Assembly: GCF_027924965.1 (NCBI RefSeq)
Contig: NZ_AP027056.1
Coordinates: forward strand, 1,426,001 to 1,490,000
Direction of reading: 5' to 3'
Source of the DNA: Limnohabitans sp. TEGF004
GTDB taxonomy: Bacteria > Pseudomonadota > Gammaproteobacteria > Burkholderiales > Burkholderiaceae_C
DNA length: 64,000 nt
Below the pieces are notes generated by a model that was not told where the DNA came from, did not search any database, and worked only from the letters and a program-made list of their open reading frames with translations. The translations under genes were made by a program, and so were the position numbers. This document shows positions 18,764 to 27,877 of the stretch, in pieces (position 1 is the stretch's first letter; every line of letters starts with the position of its first letter).

Positions 18764-20026
18764 ATGCATCTGAACGAACTCAAGGCACTGCACGTGTCTG
18801 AAGTGCTGAAACAAGCCGAAGAACTCGAAATCGAAAACACGGGCCGCATGCGCAAGCAAGAGCTGATGTTTGCCATCATCAAAAAGCGCGCCCGCGCTGG
18901 CGAACAAGTATTTGCCGATGGTGTGCTCGAGATCTTGCCCGACGGGTTTGGCTTCTTGCGTAGTCCCGACACCAGCTACACCGCTAGCACCGACGACATC
19001 TACATCAGCCCCAGCCAAGTGCGCCGCTTCAACCTGCACACCGGCGACATGATCGAAGGCGAAGTGCGCATCCCAAAAGACGGCGAGCGCTACTTTGCAC
19101 TGACCAAGCTCGACAAAGTCAACGACGATCTGCCTGAGAACAACAAACACAAGGTCATGTTCGAAAACTTGACCCCACTGTTTCCACGCGAACAGATGAA
19201 GCTTGAGCGCGACATCAAGGGTGAAGAAAACATCACCGGCCGCATCATCGACATCATTGCGCCCATCGGCAAAGGCCAACGCGCCTTGGTCGTCGCCCCG
19301 CCCAAGAGCGGTAAGACCGTGATGATGCAGCACATCGCCCACGCGATTGCCGCCAACTACCCCGATGCCCACATGATGGTGTTGCTGGTGGACGAGCGCC
19401 CAGAAGAGGTGACTGAAATGCAGCGCTCGGTCAAAGCAGAAGTGATTGCGTCAACGTTTGACGAACCAGCCGCTCGCCACGTACACGTGGCCGAAATGGT
19501 GATCGAACGCGCCAAGCGTTTGGTGGAACTGAAAAAAGATGTGGTCATCTTGCTCGACTCCATCACCCGCCTCGCCCGCGCTTACAACAACGTGGTGCCT
19601 TCATCGGGCAAAGTGTTGTCAGGTGGTGTAGATTCCAACGCCTTGCAACGCCCCAAGCGCTTCTTTGGTGCAGCCCGCAAAGTGGAAGAAGGTGGCTCGC
19701 TCACCATCATCGCCACTGCGTTGGTGGACACCGGTAGCCGCATGGACGAAGTGATTTTTGAAGAATTCAAAGGCACGGGTAACTGCGAAATTCACCTTGA
19801 CCGCCGCTTGTACGAAAAGCGCGTTTTCCCAGCCATTCAACTCAACCGCAGCGGTACCCGCCGCGAAGAGCTGTTGCTGCCACCCGAGATCTTGTCCAAG
19901 ACCCGCATCCTGCGCCAGTTCATGTACAACATGGACGAAATCGAATCCATGGAAATGGTTTTGAAGAGCATGAAGGCGACCAAGTCGAACGTCGAGTTCT
20001 TCGACATGATGCGTCGCGGCGGTTAA
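18764..20026 (+). CDS. rho: Transcription termination factor Rho
   Basis: The 420-residue hexameric RNA-dependent ATPase has an N-terminal Rho_N helical domain ([14 protein letters not shown]), the RNA-binding cold-shock-like domain with [10 protein letters not shown] (about residues 60-70), Walker [11 protein letters not shown], Walker [11 protein letters not shown], and the Q/R-loop region near the end. The length matches E. coli Rho (419). A 150-base leader separates it from the trxA terminator, and rho genes are often attenuated within their leaders. A hairpin terminator follows. Confidence 0.98.
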   Translation: MHLNELKALHVSEVLKQAEELEIENTGRMRKQELMFAIIKKRARAGEQVFADGVLEILPDGFGFLRSPDTSYTASTDDIYISPSQVRRFNLHTGDMIEGEVRIPKDGERYFALTKLDKVNDDLPENNKHKVMFENLTPLFPREQMKLERDIKGEENITGRIIDIIAPIGKGQRALVVAPPKSGKTVMMQHIAHAIAANYPDAHMMVLLVDERPEEVTEMQRSVKAEVIASTFDEPAARHVHVAEMVIERAKRLVELKKDVVILLDSITRLARAYNNVVPSSGKVLSGGVDSNALQRPKRFFGAARKVEEGGSLTIIATALVDTGSRMDEVIFEEFKGTGNCEIHLDRRLYEKRVFPAIQLNRSGTRREELLLPPEILSKTRILRQFMYNMDEIESMEMVLKSMKATKSNVEFFDMMRRGG

Positions 20027-20051
20027 TCCGCTTTCGCTACCGCACGATGCC

Positions 20052-20082
20052 AAAAGGCGTCAGCATCCGCTGACGCCTTTTT
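20052..20082 (+). terminator. Rho-independent terminator after rho
   Basis: A 13-bp stem (AAAAGGCGTCAGC and GCTGACGCCTTTT) with the loop ATCC and a final T-run lies 25 bases after the rho stop. A-rich sequence on the left arm lets it act for the opposite strand as well, ending the alpha-E gene transcript. Confidence 0.9.
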
Positions 20083-20099
20083 AGTTGGCTGGCTACCGA

Positions 20100-21053
20100 T
20101 TAATTCGGCACCAAAAACTCCCGACTGATGCTCGCGCCAATTTCATTCACGCGATCCAAGAACTGGGTGAGATAAGCGTGCAAACCATTCGCCAGAATTT
20201 CTTCAATGCGGCTGAACTCCATCTCAGCGCACAGCTTGCCCGCACGGCGATAGCTTTCTAGCGAGCGGTCGTCCGACACCATCGAGATGTTGTTCACCAC
20301 TTCGTTCAAGCACGCATGTAACGAGCGTGGCATGTCAGCACGAAGAATCAGCAACTCGGCCACGCGCTCGGGGTGAATCACATCGCGGTAGACCTTGCGG
20401 TAAATCTCAAAGCCAGACACGCTGCGCAAAATCGCGCTCCAGTGGTAGAAGTCGTGTTGCTGCGTTTTTTCGCTGCCATCGGCAAACAAGTCGCCATGCA
20501 CGGCGTGGAACTTCACATCCACCAAACGTGCGGTGTTGTCGGCGCGCTCAAGGAAGGTGCCCAAGCGCATGAAGTGCAAGGCTTCGTCCATCAGCATGGT
20601 GCCCACGGTCACGCCGCGTGAGAGGTGCGAGCGGAACTTGACCCATTCAAAAAACTCACCCGGGTCGCTCTCGAGCAAACCACTCTTCAAGATACGGTTG
20701 AGTTCCAACCACGTTTGGTTTTGCGTTTCCCACACTTCGGTGGTGAGGCTTCCGCGCACAGCGCGTGCATTTTCACGCGCAGCACGCAAGCACGAGATGA
20801 TGGAAGACGGGTTGTTCTCGTCCTTCACCATGAACTCCATCACGCGTTGTGGCGTGATGTCGCCATGACGGGCTTGGTAAGCAGGCAACAACTCACTGAT
20901 GGACAGCAAGCCTTCCCAGCCCAACAGCGCCACTTCGGCGGACTGAGGCAGCAAAGAGGTTTGGTAGTTCACGTCCAGCAGGCGTGCGGTGTTCTCGGCC
21001 CGCTCGGTATAGCGGGACATCCAAAACAGGTGGTCAGCGGTACGGCTCAGCAT
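20100..21053 (-). CDS. Alpha-E domain protein (DUF403)
   Basis: The 317-residue helical protein starts with the family signature MLSRTADHLFWMSRYTERAENTAR, given here as MLSRTADHLFW and then RYTERAENTAR, and contains internal repeats of the type FLERADNTAR. Alpha-E proteins are always found beside circularly permuted ATP-grasp proteins and are proposed to take part in an uncharacterised peptide-forming or protein-modifying pathway. It lies 2 bases after the ATP-grasp gene in one operon. A fused form of the same two domains occurs at 42437-45163. Confidence 0.93.
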   Translation of the reverse strand: MLSRTADHLFWMSRYTERAENTARLLDVNYQTSLLPQSAEVALLGWEGLLSISELLPAYQARHGDITPQRVMEFMVKDENNPSSIISCLRAARENARAVRGSLTTEVWETQNQTWLELNRILKSGLLESDPGEFFEWVKFRSHLSRGVTVGTMLMDEALHFMRLGTFLERADNTARLVDVKFHAVHGDLFADGSEKTQQHDFYHWSAILRSVSGFEIYRKVYRDVIHPERVAELLILRADMPRSLHACLNEVVNNISMVSDDRSLESYRRAGKLCAEMEFSRIEEILANGLHAYLTQFLDRVNEIGASISREFLVPN

Positions 21054-21055
21054 TG

Positions 21056-22501
21056 TTAAACCTCAAGAATCCATGTGTCTTTGGTGCCGCCGCCTTGGGA
21101 CGAGTTCACCACCAGTGAGCCTTCTTTCAGCGCCACGCGGGTCAAGCCGCCGGGCACCATTTGCACGGTCTTGCCGCTCAACACGAAGGGGCGCAAATCG
21201 ATGTGACGCGGCGCGATGCCACTCTCCACATAGGTGGGGCAGCTCGACAAACTCAGCGTGGGTTGCGAGATGTAGCCATCGGGTTTGGCCAGCAACACTT
21301 GGCGGAATTCTTCAATCTCAGCCTTGGTGGCGGCTGGCCCCACCAACATGCCATAGCCGCCAGCGCCGTGCACTTCCTTCACCACCAGCTCGCTCAAATG
21401 CGCCAGTGTGTAGTCGAGGTCTTCTTTCTTGCGGCATTGGAACGTGGGCACGTTGTTGAGGATGGGCTTCTCGCCCAAATAGAACTCAATCATTTGCGGC
21501 ACATAGGGGTAGATGGATTTGTCATCGGCAATGCCGGTGCCCACCGCGTTGCAAATGTTCACATGGCCTGCTTTGTAAACATCCATCAAACCGGCACAAC
21601 CCAATGTCGATGTTGAGCGGAACACGCTGGGGTCTAAAAAATCATCGTCCACACGGCGGTAAATGACATCCACTCGCTTAGGGCCTCGTGTGGTGCGCAT
21701 GTAAACAAAGTTGTCTTTCACAAACAGGTCTTGGCCTTCGACCAACTCCACACCCATTTGTTGCGCCAAGAAGGCGTGCTCGAAGTAGGCGCTGTTGTAC
21801 ATGCCGGGCGTCAGCACCACCACGGTGGGATCGTCGGTGGTGGATGGGCTGCTGGCACGCAAAGTCTCTAGCAACAAGTCTGGGTAATGCGCCACAGGGG
21901 CCACGCGGTGTTGGCTGAACAACTCGGGGAAGAGTCGCATCATCATCTTGCGGTCTTCTAGCATGTAGCTCACACCGCTGGGCACGCGCAAGTTGTCTTC
22001 AAGCACGTAGTACTCGCCATTGCCTTGGGCATCGGGCGCACGCACGATGTCGATGCCGCTGATTTGTGAATACACCTTGTGCGGCACATCGACCCAACGC
22101 ATCTCGGGGCGGTACTGCGCGTTGTTCAAAATTTGTTCGCTGGGGATGATGCTGGCTTTGAGAATGCCTTGCTCGTGATACACGTCGTGAATGAACATGT
22201 TGAGCGCGTTCACACGTTGCACCAAGCCCTTTTGCATGCTCGTCCACTCGTGGGCGGGGATGATGCGAGGGATCAAATCAAACGGGATGAGTCGCTCAGT
22301 ACCTGCGCCGTCTTCGTCTTTGTCGCCGTACACCGCAAAGGTGATGCCGACGCGACGGAAAATCATCTCGGCTTCTTCGCGCCTGTCACGCATGGTCTGT
22401 GGATCTTGGCGCTTGAGCCAGTCCAAGTAGTTCCTGTAGTGGGGGCGCACCGCGCTGTCCACAAACGGCAGCTGGGCATACATTTCATCAAACTTGTGCA
22501 T
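21056..22501 (-). CDS. Circularly permuted ATP-grasp type 2 protein
   Basis: The 481-residue protein belongs to the DUF404/DUF407 ATP-grasp group. It shows LIPFDLIPRIIPAHEW, the long middle part with VVLTPGMYNSAYFEHAFLA, and the C-terminal VKEVHGAGGYGMLVGP and FVLSGKTVQMVPGGLTRVA segments. ATP-grasp enzymes link carboxylates to amines; the substrate is unknown. The start at 22501 is chosen because AGGAG lies at the right distance upstream. The closest relative in this window is the N-terminal half of the protein at 42437. Confidence 0.92.
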   Translation of the reverse strand: MHKFDEMYAQLPFVDSAVRPHYRNYLDWLKRQDPQTMRDRREEAEMIFRRVGITFAVYGDKDEDGAGTERLIPFDLIPRIIPAHEWTSMQKGLVQRVNALNMFIHDVYHEQGILKASIIPSEQILNNAQYRPEMRWVDVPHKVYSQISGIDIVRAPDAQGNGEYYVLEDNLRVPSGVSYMLEDRKMMMRLFPELFSQHRVAPVAHYPDLLLETLRASSPSTTDDPTVVVLTPGMYNSAYFEHAFLAQQMGVELVEGQDLFVKDNFVYMRTTRGPKRVDVIYRRVDDDFLDPSVFRSTSTLGCAGLMDVYKAGHVNICNAVGTGIADDKSIYPYVPQMIEFYLGEKPILNNVPTFQCRKKEDLDYTLAHLSELVVKEVHGAGGYGMLVGPAATKAEIEEFRQVLLAKPDGYISQPTLSLSSCPTYVESGIAPRHIDLRPFVLSGKTVQMVPGGLTRVALKEGSLVVNSSQGGGTKDTWILEV

Positions 22502-22545
22502 CGTGGGAACTCCTAGCACCTCTTACGCAAGTTGGATGCCAGCTC

Positions 22546-25089
22546 TCAGAATACGTGTTGCCAATAGCGTTGTCTTTGATTTCGCTCACATTGCACCAAC
22601 TTGGGTTGCTCACTGTGCCATGTCGACGCACCACAACGGGGTGTCTGCACCACAAGCACCCCTAAATCGCTGTAACGCCTCAACACATCAGGTCTTGGAT
22701 GACCAAAGCGATTGCGATAGCCCGCTTGCACGATGGCCACGCTGGGCTGCACTGCATCCAGAAAAGCTTGCGTAGACGAAGTGGCGCTGCCGTGATGCGG
22801 CACCAGCAGCCAATCAGCTTGCAGGGCTTGACCGCTTTGCAGCAGGTCTTGCTCTTGCGCGGCTTCGATGTCGCCAGCGAGTAATGCAGATGTGTTGTGC
22901 GCGCTCACGCGCAGCACACAACTCAGCGCATTCGGTTTGAGCTTGCGCTCGTAGTCAGCAGCGCTCGGGTGCAACATCTCAAACCGCACACCATCCCAGA
23001 CCCACGACTGCCCGCGTTCGCAGCGCTGCATCACACCCAACTGTTGCAGCGGATGCTCAGGCGCAATCGACGTCAACACATCCGCTTGCGGCTGCATGGC
23101 CATCACCGCAGGTGCGCCGCCGCTGTGGTCGCTGTCTTGATGGCTGATGACGATGCGGTCTAGCCGCTCACCCCATGCACGCAGCAGCGGCACGAGCACG
23201 CGCTGACCTGCATCGGTCTCGGCCGAGTAGCGCGGGCCTGTGTCGTACAGCAAGCTGTGTGTGGCCGTTCGCACCAACACGGCATGGCCCTGGCCCATGT
23301 CGGCCGCCACCAGTTCAAACGTGCCGTGTGCTGGGCGCGGTGTTTGCCAGCTGAGCACGGGCAACACCAAGGCCACGCCAAAGCACCGCAACCACATGGG
23401 CAAGCGCATGGCCCACGTACCCATGCCGACCAGCGCAGCTGCCCCAGCCCACAAAGGTGCAGCAGGTGCCGACCATTGCGCCCACGACACACCCGCGCAC
23501 GCTTTGAGCAGCCACACCAACCACTGCAAAGCCTCAGCCGCCACGCTCCAAGCGAATGGCAACACCAGCCCCAGCAAACACAGCGGTGTGACCACCAAGG
23601 TCACCCACGGCACAGCTAACAAGTTGGCGAACAAACCCACGACGGACACTTGGTGAAACAGCAGCAAAGTCAGCGGAGCCAAACACACACTCATCAGCCA
23701 CTGCTCGCGCCACATACGCTGCGCTGAAGCCCATGCATTTGCAAGCAAGCGCCCTCGCCTATTTGGCTGACTGTTTTGCTCTGTCGACTCGTCAAAAACA
23801 TTCAGCGCATCAGAGTGCGCCGACGTCTCCACAGGCGCATGCGAGCCCGAGGCAAACAACACACCCACCGCTACAAAGCTGAGCCAAAACCCTGCTTGCA
23901 TCAGCGCCCACGGGTCTAGCGCCAGCACCACCGCGCACACGGTCAGCCACACCTGCATCAAGGGCCAACGCAAACCATACACGCGCAGCAGCGTGACCAC
24001 ACCCAGCATCCATACCGTGCGCTGCGCGGGCACACCCCAGCCGGTGAACACCGCATACGCCAGCGCCACCATTGCGGCACACGCACTGGCGGCGATAGGT
24101 GCAGGTAGCCACAAGCTCCAAGGCTTGCGAGGCGACCACACATCACTGCGGCGCCAGAACCACCCCACGCACAACGCCGCCAGCCACGCAAGGCCCGTGA
24201 TGTGCAAACCCGAAATCGCCATCAGGTGCGCCACACCCGTAGCACGAAACACATCCCAATCCGCACGCTCAATCGCCGCTTGGTCGCCCACCAACAAGGC
24301 AGCCACAATGCCGGCCATAGATCGGTCTGCCACCCGCGCATCAATGGCGCTGCGCACGCGCTGACGCATCCGCTCCACGGGATGCGCCCATGTGCTGCCT
24401 AACCACAGCGGGGGCGCGTCTTTGGCCCCGTTGCGCACATAGCCCGTGGCTTGCAGGCCCTGCTCCCACAGCCACAGCTCGTAATCAAAACCATGTGGGT
24501 TGATGTGGCCGTGTGGGGCTTTGAGGCGCACCGCCAATTGCCAACGGTCTCCGGGGCGCAAGTCTGCGGGAGGCGCTTGCACATTGTCATCGCTGCCATT
24601 CAATCGGTTGCCATACCAACCCAGCAGCAACTGCGGCGGCAGCTGCACCCGTGCGCCATCGCTGTCGCGAGCCGACTCCACTTCAAAGCGAAAGCGCGCA
24701 CTGTCCTCGGTGCGCTGCGGCAAGTTGGCCACGATGCCCACCACTTGCAAAGTGCGTCCTTCGATCGCGGGGTTCAAAGTGCTTTGCACATAGTGGCTGG
24801 CGCGTGCGCCTGCTTGGGCGAATGCCATCACAGCCGATAACGCAGCCAGCAGTGCAAACCCAACAACAGCTTGCACCCCTGCGCCAGCCGACGCACGCGA
24901 GAGCAAAACTGAGGCACTGCGAACCCATGCAAAACGCGAAGCATCGATGCGCGTTGCGATATATGCCGACATCAGCGCAGCCGCAGCTAAGCCCCAATAC
25001 ACCTCACCCGCCCACAGCTGCCCCTGCTGCAACTGCAAAGCCGTGCCCGCAATCCAGCCCAAGGCCAAAGGTGTGATGACAGAAAACAT
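22546..25089 (-). CDS. comEC: DNA internalization competence protein ComEC/Rec2
   Basis: The 847-residue inner membrane protein forms the channel for single-stranded DNA entry in natural transformation. Order of parts: N-terminal membrane segments with a DUF4131/OB-like domain (to about 260), the competence domain with many transmembrane helices and HLMAISGLHITG (about 290-560), and a C-terminal metallo-beta-lactamase domain with SHQDSDHSGG and VPHHGS. The length and full domain set suggest it is intact. It ends 45 bases before the ATP-grasp gene starts on the same strand, so read-through is possible. Confidence 0.95.
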   Translation of the reverse strand: MFSVITPLALGWIAGTALQLQQGQLWAGEVYWGLAAAALMSAYIATRIDASRFAWVRSASVLLSRASAGAGVQAVVGFALLAALSAVMAFAQAGARASHYVQSTLNPAIEGRTLQVVGIVANLPQRTEDSARFRFEVESARDSDGARVQLPPQLLLGWYGNRLNGSDDNVQAPPADLRPGDRWQLAVRLKAPHGHINPHGFDYELWLWEQGLQATGYVRNGAKDAPPLWLGSTWAHPVERMRQRVRSAIDARVADRSMAGIVAALLVGDQAAIERADWDVFRATGVAHLMAISGLHITGLAWLAALCVGWFWRRSDVWSPRKPWSLWLPAPIAASACAAMVALAYAVFTGWGVPAQRTVWMLGVVTLLRVYGLRWPLMQVWLTVCAVVLALDPWALMQAGFWLSFVAVGVLFASGSHAPVETSAHSDALNVFDESTEQNSQPNRRGRLLANAWASAQRMWREQWLMSVCLAPLTLLLFHQVSVVGLFANLLAVPWVTLVVTPLCLLGLVLPFAWSVAAEALQWLVWLLKACAGVSWAQWSAPAAPLWAGAAALVGMGTWAMRLPMWLRCFGVALVLPVLSWQTPRPAHGTFELVAADMGQGHAVLVRTATHSLLYDTGPRYSAETDAGQRVLVPLLRAWGERLDRIVISHQDSDHSGGAPAVMAMQPQADVLTSIAPEHPLQQLGVMQRCERGQSWVWDGVRFEMLHPSAADYERKLKPNALSCVLRVSAHNTSALLAGDIEAAQEQDLLQSGQALQADWLLVPHHGSATSSTQAFLDAVQPSVAIVQAGYRNRFGHPRPDVLRRYSDLGVLVVQTPRCGASTWHSEQPKLVQCERNQRQRYWQHVF

Positions 25090-25144
25090 GGCCGCATGTT
25101 CGACCTAACTTTGCGGCACGTGGGCGATGCCCACTCACAAGTTA

Positions 25145-25172
25145 AAAAGCCCCAACCATTCGGCAGGGGCTT
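25145..25172 (-). terminator. Terminator after the adhesin-E-like gene
   Basis: Read on the minus strand, AAGCCCC and GGGGCTT form a stem around a 12-base loop, followed by TTTT. It lies between the stop of the adhesin-E-like gene and comEC. Confidence 0.65.
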
Positions 25173-25199
25173 CGCATCCAAGGGGTTGTCGGCTGGGGC

Positions 25200-25631
25200 T
25201 TAGCCCGAAGCAGCTTTAGAACCGCCGCACACTTCTTTCTTCAAAGCGGCGAGGTAAGTGTTGGGGCGAATCGGGTATTCGCGTGGACGCCATTCGTGCA
25301 CATCGTCCGAGGCCACTTCCTTGCCCTTGCCCATTTGCTTGTCAAAGTAGCTCACAGACAGGCGCACCACCGTGTCGTTCTTGCAATACATGCGCACGCG
25401 CAACATCATCGACTTGTAGCTTTCGCCCGTGGGAGTTTTTTCAGCCTTGGGCAAATCGGTCAACACCCAAGCAAAACGCGACACGTGCACGGGCATGACA
25501 GCTTCTTTGTCAAAGTAGTACGTGGCTTCGTCTTCCTTCACCAACTCGCTCCATTCGGCAGACGCAGGCGCAGCCCAAGCCAGCAAGCTGGTAAGCACGA
25601 AAGCAACAACAGAAAGGTGGCGTGAGCGCAT
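25200..25631 (-). CDS. Exported protein resembling surface-adhesin protein E
   Basis: The 143-residue protein starts MRSRHLSVVAF, with a cleavable signal peptide ending near ASAEW. The mature part has the pattern AEWSELVKEDEATYYFD, then RVRMYCKNDTVVRLSVSYFD, seen in small periplasmic proteins annotated as surface-adhesin E-like. Two cysteines (one in MYCKND, one near the C-terminus in KEVCGG) may pair. The function is not established. The start at 25631 is chosen by the signal peptide; the longer frame lacks one. Confidence 0.75.
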   Translation of the reverse strand: MRSRHLSVVAFVLTSLLAWAAPASAEWSELVKEDEATYYFDKEAVMPVHVSRFAWVLTDLPKAEKTPTGESYKSMMLRVRMYCKNDTVVRLSVSYFDKQMGKGKEVASDDVHEWRPREYPIRPNTYLAALKKEVCGGSKAASG

Positions 25632-25771
25632 GATGTGTATCAAAGATAAAACTGACTTGCCTAGGGTATCGGCGGGGCTACAGAAAACTTGAGCAAAAAA
25701 GCGCACTGCTTTGGCGCGCAAGCCAGACTGCACTATGAAACATGCCTAGAGGCTTGGGGAAATGCCACACA

Positions 25772-26041
25772 TCATTTACGAACATCACTTCGCAATAGCT
25801 GATTCATCTGCGCGGTGCTGTCTTTTTGCACTTGGTTTTGAAGTTTGATCGCTGGCTCAGTTGATGGAGCGACTACCACAGGCGGATTACCACACTGCAA
25901 CAATTCGGGACGCACTTGTTCAGGTGTTGCATGGTTACGATTTGTCCACGCATATTCATCTGATGGCCCAGGAGATCTCAGTCCGCACGCTGCAACCGAA
26001 CTGGCTACAACCAGTGTCAAATAAAAGGGCTTCATACTCAT
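25772..26041 (-). CDS. Small lipoprotein, apparently a recombined remnant of the 27874 lipoprotein type
   Basis: The 89-residue protein has a signal peptide with lipobox VAAC (Cys about residue 19). The next 30 residues (PSDEYAW, then an ELLQCGN segment) resemble the first half of the two lipoproteins upstream. The protein then jumps directly to a tail, PAIKLQNQVQKDS then AQMNQLL, almost identical to the tail of the lipoprotein at 27874-28449. The middle part with the other cysteines is missing, which suggests an internal deletion by recombination. The start ATG overlaps the previous stop (ATGA). It is the last gene of the CDI-like operon. A role as a worn-out immunity gene is inference. Confidence 0.65.
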   Translation of the reverse strand: MSMKPFYLTLVVASSVAACGLRSPGPSDEYAWTNRNHATPEQVRPELLQCGNPPVVVAPSTEPAIKLQNQVQKDSTAQMNQLLRSDVRK

Positions 26042-26388
26042 TGACCGTAGTAGTTGTTACGTGCGCGAATAGGAGCGTTTTGACATGCGGGCAACTCTGC
26101 TCGGTAACTTGGATCTGAGCAAGGGCCTCCCCATCCTGATTTGAAATAAAACCCCTTTTGGAACATGCATTCAACGACTCGCGTTCTTGCGTTATCTAAT
26201 GATTCCCCTTCTTGTCGTTTTATGGGTTGGAGATCACCACATTCATTCAACGCCTGACGCACTTGGGCAACAGCTGGACGATTTTTACTAGTCATTGCTT
26301 CCTCATCCGAGGGTGGTGGCCTAAACCCATGAGGCGTACAAGCGCTAGCCATACTGGCGGCGGCCAGCATCAAACAGAGCAATTTCAT
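26038..26388 (-). CDS. Cysteine-containing lipoprotein, candidate immunity protein for the orphan module
   Basis: The 116-residue protein has a signal peptide with lipobox ASAC (Cys17). The mature part carries spaced cysteines in ALNECGDL, VECMFQKGF, GPCSDP and LPACQN, the same spacing pattern as the lipoprotein at 27874-28449. It starts one base after the stop of the orphan C-terminal module, so it is placed as the partner of that module. Lipoproteins of this kind recur behind FHA/CdiA-type genes. An immunity role is inferred from position, not shown. Confidence 0.7.
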   Translation of the reverse strand: MKLLCLMLAAASMASACTPHGFRPPPSDEEAMTSKNRPAVAQVRQALNECGDLQPIKRQEGESLDNARTRVVECMFQKGFYFKSGWGGPCSDPSYRAELPACQNAPIRARNNYYGQ

Positions 26389-26389
26389 T

Positions 26390-27877
26390 TCATTGCTCCT
26401 GTTTGAAGTTCTTCAAAGTTTCGAGTTTGTCATTTGACTGCTGCGATGGTGTCATGGGTGTTGCGATTGCGGGCGACGACTGCAACAACTGATTCATCAG
26501 CTCATTACTGCTCTGTTGAACTTGCGGTGCAAGTTTGTCAACCTGTTGGTATTGCGGAATCATGACAGGCGCTTTGTAGTCTGGGTTGGTTATCTTGGGT
26601 GAATTACTCTCAGGAATATTGCTCCACTGTGATTGGCACTCTTTGCCCGCCGTCCCATAACAGTTATGCGGACTAACCGTCCCAAACAATGTGTTGAGTA
26701 AATTTGCAATAGGCCCGCGCTCTTCATCGGGCTTCGCTGTCACAACGCTCTTGGTTCCATCTGCGCTCACACTCGCGTAGGCATCATTTGTTTGATTTCC
26801 ACCCACGATCACTGGCGTTTTTCCAATTAGGTCGCGCGGATGAACCACCGAATTGATCTGCGCATTTTCATTGCCTGTAACTTGCTGCAACGTCTGGTTG
26901 CCCGTTTCGTTGTTTTGCGCACCGCCGTAGTTGTTCAGCTCAATCTTGGGCTGGATGGTGTTGGCGGCCGCATCCTTCATACCGCCTTGGTTATTGATGG
27001 ACTGCAAAGCATTGTCTGTGGTCAATGTCCCTCTGCTATGGCTGTCAATCACTATGGCATTACCTTGCTGCGCGGTTTGTTGCACGATCTTGGCGGTTTG
27101 CTCTTCTGCGTTGGTCAACCCGACGTAGGGCGTTGCGCCGCTTTTTTGCACGCCCGCAATGATGAGCTCAGACAAGGCATTATTCGCTACAGGTGCAAAG
27201 ATGATGTATTGGTTCTCTGGCTTGTTGCTGTAGTTTTTGCTGCCGTCTTCGTTCATGGTGCCGCCGTTTTGTTGCGCGTATTTCACAGCGCCGTCTAGGT
27301 CGTTATAAATGCCGTTGTTGCTGATGTGAACTTTGCCGTCTTGTGGCGAAGTTTTAAGCGCCATAGCTTCTTGCTCTGTCAGCGCAACGGCACAACTCTT
27401 GTCGCTGCACCCAGGGGGCACTCTGTACATTTGTGCCCCCGCTTTGTACATGGTTCGGTAGGCTTCGTCGGTGAATGCCGTTGCCGCATTAAACGCCAAC
27501 ATATTGCTAGCCTGATGATCCTGCGCCGACTTCTGCAAGCTCGCAACATCTGCCTTGGCTAAGGTTCTGTTGGTGTTGCTCGTGTATGTGTTCACCACCT
27601 TGCCATTGCTATCTGTCAGTTGCTCTTTACTGGTGTCGGTGGTTTTGCCACCAACGGCGATGCTGCCTGAGCTGATCGCGCTGGCCGTGGTGCTTGCATC
27701 ACTTTGGTTGGCACTGCCGTTGTTCAAAGCATTGCCCGCTATGGCTTTGCCCATCGCGTATTTGCCGTCCATCATGTTGGTGCCCAGGCTCACACCGCTG
27801 CTGCTGGCACTGGCGCTCATGCTGTTGTTGATGTCGCTGTTGGCTCGGGCCTGCCCTCGGCTGGCGGTCAACATCAT
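26390..27877 (-). CDS. Orphan CdiA C-terminal module (silent or displaced tip cassette)
   Basis: This 495-residue protein has no secretion domain. Residues about 15-130 are nearly the same as CdiA residues about 2010-2125 (NNSMSASASSSGVS, GKYAMGKAIAGNALNNGS, NRTLAKADVASLQ). The rest diverges but keeps the same layout: NNGIYNDLDGA, an SHSRG motif with Ser281 where CdiA has GHSRG, and an HNCYG segment before a unique Gln/Asn-rich tail. The first residues (TASRGQARANSD) resemble a different CdiA site, AASRGKGQANSD, as if two segments had been joined. The start ATG overlaps the previous lipoprotein stop (ATGA). It is probably a reserve tip usable after recombination with cdiA. Confidence 0.75.
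   Translation of the reverse strand: MMLTASRGQARANSDINNSMSASASSSGVSLGTNMMDGKYAMGKAIAGNALNNGSANQSDASTTASAISSGSIAVGGKTTDTSKEQLTDSNGKVVNTYTSNTNRTLAKADVASLQKSAQDHQASNMLAFNAATAFTDEAYRTMYKAGAQMYRVPPGCSDKSCAVALTEQEAMALKTSPQDGKVHISNNGIYNDLDGAVKYAQQNGGTMNEDGSKNYSNKPENQYIIFAPVANNALSELIIAGVQKSGATPYVGLTNAEEQTAKIVQQTAQQGNAIVIDSHSRGTLTTDNALQSINNQGGMKDAAANTIQPKIELNNYGGAQNNETGNQTLQQVTGNENAQINSVVHPRDLIGKTPVIVGGNQTNDAYASVSADGTKSVVTAKPDEERGPIANLLNTLFGTVSPHNCYGTAGKECQSQWSNIPESNSPKITNPDYKAPVMIPQYQQVDKLAPQVQQSSNELMNQLLQSSPAIATPMTPSQQSNDKLETLKNFKQEQ
27517..27585. repeat. Exact 69-bp direct repeat, orphan copy
   Basis: From GATCCTGCGCC to GCTCGTGT this copy is identical to 29288-29356 in cdiA. It is the best-conserved part of a longer similar block (roughly 27517-27840 against 29288-29612) shared by the two modules. 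The copies are 1771 bases apart and in the same orientation, so recombination between them would delete the sequence between and swap the CdiA tip. Confidence 0.9.
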